Source: Eutypa lata (lineage: Eukaryota; Ascomycota; Sordariomycetes; Xylariales; Diatrypaceae). Taken from it: 64,000 nt of DNA. The DNA lies in NCBI GenBank assembly GCA_022661535.1, contig JAKULF010000003.1, forward strand, positions 4,340,001-4,404,000. Direction: 5' to 3'. The translations under genes were made by a program, and so were the position numbers. The notes under the pieces were generated by a model. It saw only the letters and a list, made by a program, of their open reading frames with translations. It did no database searches and was not told the origin of the DNA. Of this stretch, positions 58,520 through 64,000 are shown piece after piece. Positions within the stretch are counted from its first letter, which is position 1. Every line of letters begins with the position of its first letter.

Positions 58520-60014
58520 ATGGACACTACCGAAGACTTCAGCCCGTATCGAGAGGACGGAAAACTGGTGAGTATCTGTAGAGACGAGTTGCAAGATGTT
58601 GGCTGATTCGACCGAAACAGTATGGGTTCGTTTGTGTGGTGACAGGCGCTTCGCAGCCAGTTGGGCAAGCGATCATACAGGAGCTAGCAGGTGAGCAGGT
58701 CAATAGATCAAGATACATTCGACGTCCCTGAAGCTAATATTGACTGCAGCTCATGGTGCCGCATCGATTTACGGTTAGATCCAAGAACATCCAACCTGCG
58801 CTCTCGACCATGGCATGTTTAGTCCAATAAGACTGATTATGATGAGTAGCTTGTGACAAGACCGCTAGCACCGGTTCATGCAAGACCCTCGTGGAGAAAG
58901 TGGGCGAAGTCTTTCCGAATAGTAAAATCATCCCATATCCCTTCAACGTCGCCAAGGAAGACGAGACACTCGTCCTGATAGGTATGTGCTATAACATACA
59001 TTGCTAGGCCCTCAAGTCTACTGTCTAGAGTTGCATAAGCTGACTTCTTCCTAGTATGTACTATGACTTATTCAGTCTCCTTCACATAGCTTATGCTATT
59101 AAAAGGACGGTGAAGTGCTACTGGATCGGATCATAGGAAGCTAATAGACAGCAGGATGAGGTCTTAAACGCTTTCGGGCGACTGGACGTCTGGGTTTGCT
59201 CGTCTGGTTTGTTAGGTCCCCCTTCAATCGCGGCGACGACGCCCGACGACTTACAGGTAAGTATATATCAGACCGATATGTTATAAAGACAATGCTTGCT
59301 AACTCTAGAGCAGAAATGCTTTGAAGCACACGCAATGGCGCCGTTCTTTGCTCTCAAATACGTGCCTGCGGCCATGGCTAAGCTGACCGCGAGAGGTACC
59401 TACCTGAACGCAGCACCAAAAACACAGAAGTATGGCAGCATCATAGTGATCAGCAGCGTGGCTTCGGTCCACGGCGGCTGCTGGGGTCCCTGTTACACGA
59501 TGACATCGCATGCAGCCCTCGGGGTTGTGAAGGCAGGTGTGGCTACCTTGAAGGGTACTGGGGTTCGAATCAACTGTATCTCGCCAGGTCAAATCGATAT
59601 TGGTGTTGACCTCCAAGGGGTAAGCTTGGTCAATGAAAGTAATAAAGGGCGTGGCAGAGTGTTAATAACTACGCCCAGTTCGATATGCGAGGCATGACTT
59701 CTCAATTTCCTCCGTCGAGTCTACAACAGCCAGAGGTAAGAAGTACAACTTAATAAACAGCCTTAATAGATCGCCACGGCTTATTCTTCCCTTAGGTTCA
59801 GCAAGCAATTATCGGGCTAGAGAGAGCCGGCAAGACACACGAGGTTGCGAGAGTCGCGGGTTTCTTGGCCAGTGGATTCTCCTCGTACATCACAGGTGCG
59901 AATCTCATCGTTGATGGCGGTGCATCGTAAGTCTGAATACAAATTCCCCTTAAATAATAATCTGGCTCACCGAGATTTGGCAGCGTCATGAATCCGTTGA
60001 CTCTTCCTATTTGA
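58520..60014 (+). CDS. Divergent short-chain dehydrogenase-like protein lacking catalytic Lys, about 304 aa
   Basis: Nine short exons read in phase: 58520-58567, 58621-58690, 58750-58773 (24 nt), 58850-58981, 59141-59256, 59314-59619, 59679-59735, 59796-59926 and 59984-60014. The Rossmann start is FVCVVTGASQPVGQAI (TGxxxPVG rather than TGxxxGxG), then LDVWVCSSGLLGP where NAG is expected, ISSVAS with the Ser, and CYTMTSHAALG: Tyr191 is present but position +4 is Ser195 instead of Lys. The C-terminus keeps ANLIVDGGAS. If the last intron (donor GTAAGT at 59927) is retained, the protein stops at ...GGAS (295 aa); if spliced it gains VMNPLTLPI. The fold is certain; activity and substrate are not. 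It is just upstream of cytidine deaminase on the same strand. Confidence 0.86.
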
Positions 60015-60436
60015 AAGTGGAAGCCGATTGCGGGCCTTGCAGAGGTGTATCAATGATAAGCTTTATGACTGACATACTAGGTTGATTACTTGGATGGTTT
60101 ACTTGGATGGCTTTGGGCGCTTGCATGTCTGTTTGAAGAGGAAGAAATATCAGAATTACCTAGCTGTTGAAAATGGTAACAGCTAACTACCTACATAGGT
60201 ACCTTAGGCTATATGTTTCTAGAGGTAAGTACCTAGAGATAACAGAGTTGTGTGTTCACGGTGGTTTGTTAGTGGCGTCTTTTAGTTAAGGAATGGCCCG
60301 AATGCGGCACCTACTGATAAGTAACCTTAAATAACCTTAACTAAGCGACCACCCCCACCAATAAATATCGTGCCTGGCAAGCAAGCTTGAACGGTGAAAG
60401 GAGATTACCTTCGATATCAATCACTACTTAATTAAA
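60015..60436. other. Intergenic, about 420 bp, upstream of cytidine deaminase
   Basis: AT-rich with GTACCTTAGG/TAAGTACC-like motifs near 60200-60235. No gene. Confidence 0.6.
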
Positions 60437-61173
60437 ATGGCTTCAGGAAATATCCCCCAGTTCAAGAGCTTCTCAGGCGCAGACCCCAAGGCAGTGGAGT
60501 CTACATGCCAGGAGTACGGGCTCACCAGCGCCGAGTTCAACGAGCTTCACGAACGCTGTGTTGCGGCCAAGTCGACCGCCTACTGTCCCTATAGCCGGTT
60601 CCGGGTCGGCGCATCCATCATCTCCGTCGATGGCGTGTATTTCAACGGCGCCAACGTCGAAAACGCCTCTTACCCGGTGGGAACGTGTGCCGAGCGCGTA
60701 GCCCTGGGCAAGGCCGTGACGGAAGGGCACCGGAAAATCAAGGCGGTCGCCGTAGCCACGGATATCTCCCCGCCAGCCAGCCCGTGTAAGTTACCCCTCT
60801 TTCCTAACTAAGACCTCTCTATCCAGAATCGGGCTTTTACATATGTATGTATGCAAATGCAAGGGTCTGTGTCTCATTCCCGGTCCCGAGATTTCATTCA
60901 ATAAGGCAGTGTGGCGGCAGCGATTGACACGGCTAATGTGCATCGTCAGGCGGGATGTGTCGCCAGTTCATCCGAGAGTTTTCCTCGCTTAAGTCTCCCA
61001 TCATCATGTTTGATAAGGACGACAATTATGTAGTTTTGCGGCTCGAGGAGGTAAGTTTGCTTAGATTCAAGCAACCTTGAGGGATAATTGCTTACCTAAA
61101 CATTCAATTATAGCTACTGCCGATGTCCTTCGGACCTGAGGCGCTTCCGCCGCCGGGCAGCCTTCCCCTATAG
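60437..61173 (+). CDS. CDD1: Cytidine deaminase, 169 aa
   Basis: Zinc hydrolase converting cytidine and deoxycytidine to uridine forms in pyrimidine salvage. Three exons: 60437-60785, 60950-61050 and 61114-61173; introns of 164 and 63 bp, in phase. Substrate pocket motif AYCPYSRFRVGASI (about 49-62), then NGANVENASYPVGTCAERVA: C84 is a zinc ligand and E86 the proton shuttle. The other two ligands are C117 and C120 in SPCGMCRQ, formed across the first intron (T|GC). The end LLPMSFGPEALPP is the conserved C-terminal block of homotetrameric deaminases. The N-terminus has about 30 residues more than bacterial forms. Confidence 0.96.
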
Positions 61174-62736
61174 ATGCGACCTACCACTGCTTCTTAGGGC
61201 TGAGAGGTGGGAACTAAGGTTATAAGCCATTGTAGTAGTCATGTCCTACGAGGGGCATTCATTTGGGATAGATGAATGACTAATCGTATATGTATTCATG
61301 ATTAGCATCTATAATTATTTGAGATATAAATTAGAAAATGATGTCCTAAGAAAACATCATGGCTTAGCCTCTATTACTACTGTTATATCAATTGAAGCAT
61401 TTATACACAAGCTATTACTCCGTTGTCTATGTTATCTCTTCTCTTTCTCCTGTCCAATATGTAACTAATCGAACTATCGATGCTATATGTGATTATCGGG
61501 ACAGTGCATGAATGATTCAGATAGCTGCTGGAGCAAGGCTTGCTGACGGACGGGCCGTCTCACCGGTACTCATTGTGACACCGTGGAGAAGTCAGCGGGG
61601 GATATTGGGAATATCAGTCTTGTTTCTCTTCAGCTTCATGGTAGAGTCCGTTTTGCTTCTCAATTCTTCTAGCCCGTTAACTTACGCCCACAAAATCTTA
61701 AATAGTAGGCGTACAAGGATACGACGATAAATCTTCGAACTAACTCATCAAAATAAAAGATTATCTACCACGAGCTCGTCACTAGATTTCCTAAGATTAC
61801 ATATTAAGGGGATAGCCCTAGCTAGAATAGACCTTCTTTAGCTATTCTATCGCATGACATTAGGACAAAACAAGGGTTGGCGCATCCCTCCCCTAGTTAG
61901 TTGATTAGCTTTTGGCTATTGTATGCGCACCAATAAGAGAAGCCTCGCACACAACTCGTGGGTGAGGGTTTTGCTCTCCAGATTTCTCCGGACTGGGCTG
62001 ACTGGTTTGGATTTAGGGCTCTCCGCACTGAACCCTGGTTCCCCCATGGCAACCGTTACGGTAGCATGTGGGGGATTTTGGAGAGCCGGGGGGCTAGAAG
62101 CCTACACTAGACTAGTAAGCTCTGAATCTGGCGCCCCAGTGAGCGTGCTGGCGTGTCAGCGTGTAGAGCTCTAAGTTAGGTTGGTGCTGCCCTAGCTAGG
62201 TACATACATAGTAGATGTTACACTCCAAGGAGCGGTATGCGCCAAGGGTAGTATTTGCTACCTTGCCCAATTTGTGAGCTGAGGCCGTCCATCCTGGCAA
62301 ACCAGTCCAAGAGAGCAGTTTCCACCTATAGCAGCCCGCGCGACGGCTCTGGTCCATGTCACGGAGACGCCCTCCTGTTGGAACCGGATCCTCGTTCGGG
62401 GCCACACCTAGCGAATCATCGTAGGCAGGCAGGCAGGCAGGTTCCAGGCCAGTGCATCACGCACCCTGCCAGCTCGGGTACCAGTAACCCAGCAGGGCGA
62501 GAATGTAGGTTCTCCGCAGATTACCTCGTGTAAGACACGATGTAACGGAGATATAGCTTTATATTGTGGGCTATACACACTTAGTAGTCGATCTCATAGT
62601 TATATATATATGCCACGCGGCGCCTGACTCGTCGCGATTTTTGCCTCGAGACCTTTCTCTTGCGTCCCCCCCATAGTTATTCGTCTCAGTCAATCATCGG
62701 ATACTTTAGAGGGTTAAAAAAAAGAAAGCGAGCACC
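61174..62736. other. Intergenic, 1.6 kb
   Basis: 3' flank of the deaminase and upstream region of the transporter. Open frames at 61512-61730, 61923-62174 and 62255-62533 have no recognisable content. Contains a GCAG repeat at 62424-62441. Confidence 0.55.
62424..62441. repeat. (GGCA)n microsatellite
   Basis: Four GGCA units in the transporter's upstream region. Confidence 0.85.
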
Positions 62737-64000
62737 ATGGCGCGACTCCCAAAGATCAGTGAGTTCACACAAGTATACTCGCCCGAATGTTGCTTGCCAT
62801 TGCGCTAACGTCTTCAAGCGAATACCTACTTCGTGGCTATGATTGCCACGGTAGGAGGTATGCTGTTCGGTTTCGATATTTCGTCGATGGCTGCGATTGT
62901 CACCTCCGACCAGTATATCGCATACTTCGACAATCCCTCCGGCGTGATTCAAGGATCGATCGGAAGTGCCCTCGCTGCCGGTTCCGTCCTGGGGAGTTTG
63001 ATCGCGGGACCCATTTCCGACAAATTCGGCCGTCGCGATAGGTATGTCCCCTCGACCTGCTACCGCCAGCGAGTCTACGATAGGTTCTAATATAGTGACA
63101 GTGTCATGTTCGCTTGTCTTTGGTGGCTGGTAGGCACTGCGGTTCAAGTCGCTACCAATGGTGTTGGTTCTTTGATCGCTGGCCGCGTTCTCAACGGCGT
63201 CTGCGTCGGGATCACCTCTTCTCAAGTCCCCGTCTATCTCGCCGAGATCGCGAAGCGGGTAAGTTTATGAAGCCTTGTTGTCTATCTAGCTGTAGCGTGT
63301 CTAACACTCATTCATAGGAATCGCGAGGTCGCATTATCAGTAAGCAGTTTCTATGTGTCTTGCTTCCTTCGTAGCAAGAATATTCATGAAGAAGAATTGC
63401 TGACTCAGGATGTTATAGTCATTCAACAACTTGCTATCGAGTGGGGTATCCTCATCATGTACTTCATTGGTTATGGCTGCACCAAGATCGAGGGTACTGC
63501 CTCCTTCCGGACAGCCTGGGGGACGCAGTTTATCCCTTGTGTCTGCCTCATGATTGGCTTGCCTTTCCTCCCTCGGTCTCCTAGATGGCTGGCTAAGGTT
63601 GGCCGTGAGGAAGAAGCCATCCAGACCCTGGCCGATATTCAGGCTGGTGGCAACAAGGATGATCCTCTGGTTATTGCCGAGTGGGAAGAAATCTACACCG
63701 TGCTCGTCGCGGAGCGCGAAGCGGCGCGTGGCTGGAGGAAGTTCGTCTCCAATGGCATGTGGAAGCGAACGTTGGCGGGAATGAGTGTCCAAGCGTGGCA
63801 GGTAAGGAGCATTTTTAACCCATCCCACAGAAGCATATATTAACGCACCCTTTAGCAAATGAGTGGTGCCAATGTTATGGTTTACTACATGCCTTACGTC
63901 TTCTTGATGGCTGGACTCCAGGGTGATATCAACCTTATCTCTTCTGGCGTTCAATACGCCCTATTCATTGCGTAAGTAAAAGGTCTACATTGCCCTTTCC
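62737..64000 (+). CDS. MFS sugar transporter, HGT1/high-affinity glucose transporter-like (3' end beyond window)
   Basis: Plasma-membrane sugar/proton symporter of the major facilitator superfamily. Exons read: 62737-62758, 62819-63041, 63096-63258, 63318-63339 (22 nt), 63419-63801 and 63856-63971, then an intron running past the window. After MARLPKI, TM1 is FVAMIATVGGMLFGFDISSM; then SALAAGSVLGSLIAGPISDK followed by FGRRD, the first G-R-R-D loop signature. TM3-4 include FACLWWLVGTAVQVA and the PVYLAEIAKRESRGRI motif (PESPR-type region later as LPRSPRWLAK). About six TMs are in the window plus QMSGANVMVYYMPYVF of TM7. The second half is missing. The short first exon needs splicing, so the ATG is not in the long open frame. 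Substrate specificity (glucose versus xylose or others) cannot be told. Confidence 0.92.

Noticed and set aside
59555..59585. GGGTTCGAATC string resembling a tRNA T-loop
   Set aside because: It lies within an SDR exon (GVRINCISPG) and no acceptor, D or anticodon stems pair around it.
58520..62737. SDR, cytidine deaminase and transporter as a possible metabolic cluster
   Set aside because: No polyketide, peptide or terpene synthase and no shared pathway; deaminase and transporter are general housekeeping types with wide spacers.

Overview
The window is nuclear DNA of a filamentous ascomycete (Pezizomycotina, most likely Sordariomycetes). Genes are broken by many short introns (about 50-110 bp) with GTAAGT-type donors, CTAAC/CTGAC-like branch points and YAG acceptors. 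The proteins are typical of this group: an Mnn9 mannosyltransferase, a PX/DUF3818 protein, a C2H2+Zn2Cys6 regulator and a Ser/Pro-rich 'basic proline-rich' protein. I found no rRNA, convincing tRNA, CRISPR, intact transposon or biosynthetic cluster. Species cannot be fixed by reading alone.

Layout. 1-1446 (-) is a homeobox regulator running off the left edge. 2885-3151 (+) is a small possible membrane protein. 4781-6656 (-) is NAD kinase. 9005-9895 (-) is exosome subunit Rrp46, divergent from a PP2A activator (PTPA) at 10263-11534 (+). 12223-13512 (-) is a low-complexity secreted protein and 14228-15187 (-) a basic proline-rich protein. A 5.5 kb gene-poor stretch follows. 20736-21885 (+) is Mnn9 and 22996-23763 (-) is Pex4. 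25477-28425 (-) is a 982-residue disordered protein. 32148-32624 (+) is Cgr1 and 33453-34573 (+) a coiled-coil/tail-membrane protein. 36306-39502 (+) is the PX/DUF3818 protein, 40366-42605 (+) succinate dehydrogenase flavoprotein, and 43623-45217 (+) a short-chain dehydrogenase (SDR). A 4.8 kb gene-poor stretch follows. 49998-53798 (+) is a dual zinc-finger transcription factor, 54529-55982 (+) an alpha/beta hydrolase, 56448-57101 (-) a tubby/LURP-like unknown, 58520-60014 (+) an SDR with altered active-site residues, 60437-61173 (+) cytidine deaminase, and 62737 to the right edge (+) an MFS sugar transporter.

The genes do not form one pathway. Most are housekeeping: NADP supply, RNA processing, ribosome biogenesis, mannan synthesis, peroxisome import, TCA cycle/respiration and pyrimidine salvage. 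They are separated by long AT-rich spacers rich in TACCTA/TAGGTA motifs and microsatellites. Gene models were built by reading splice sites and checking phase at every junction; all close in frame except one unresolved exon region in the transcription factor (51177-51374). I did not find a clear new multi-gene system. The points most worth a second look are the lysine-lacking SDR, the dual-class zinc-finger factor with its unresolved exon and 20-nt microexon, the sharply GC-rich coding islands, and the dispersed TACCTA palindromes.
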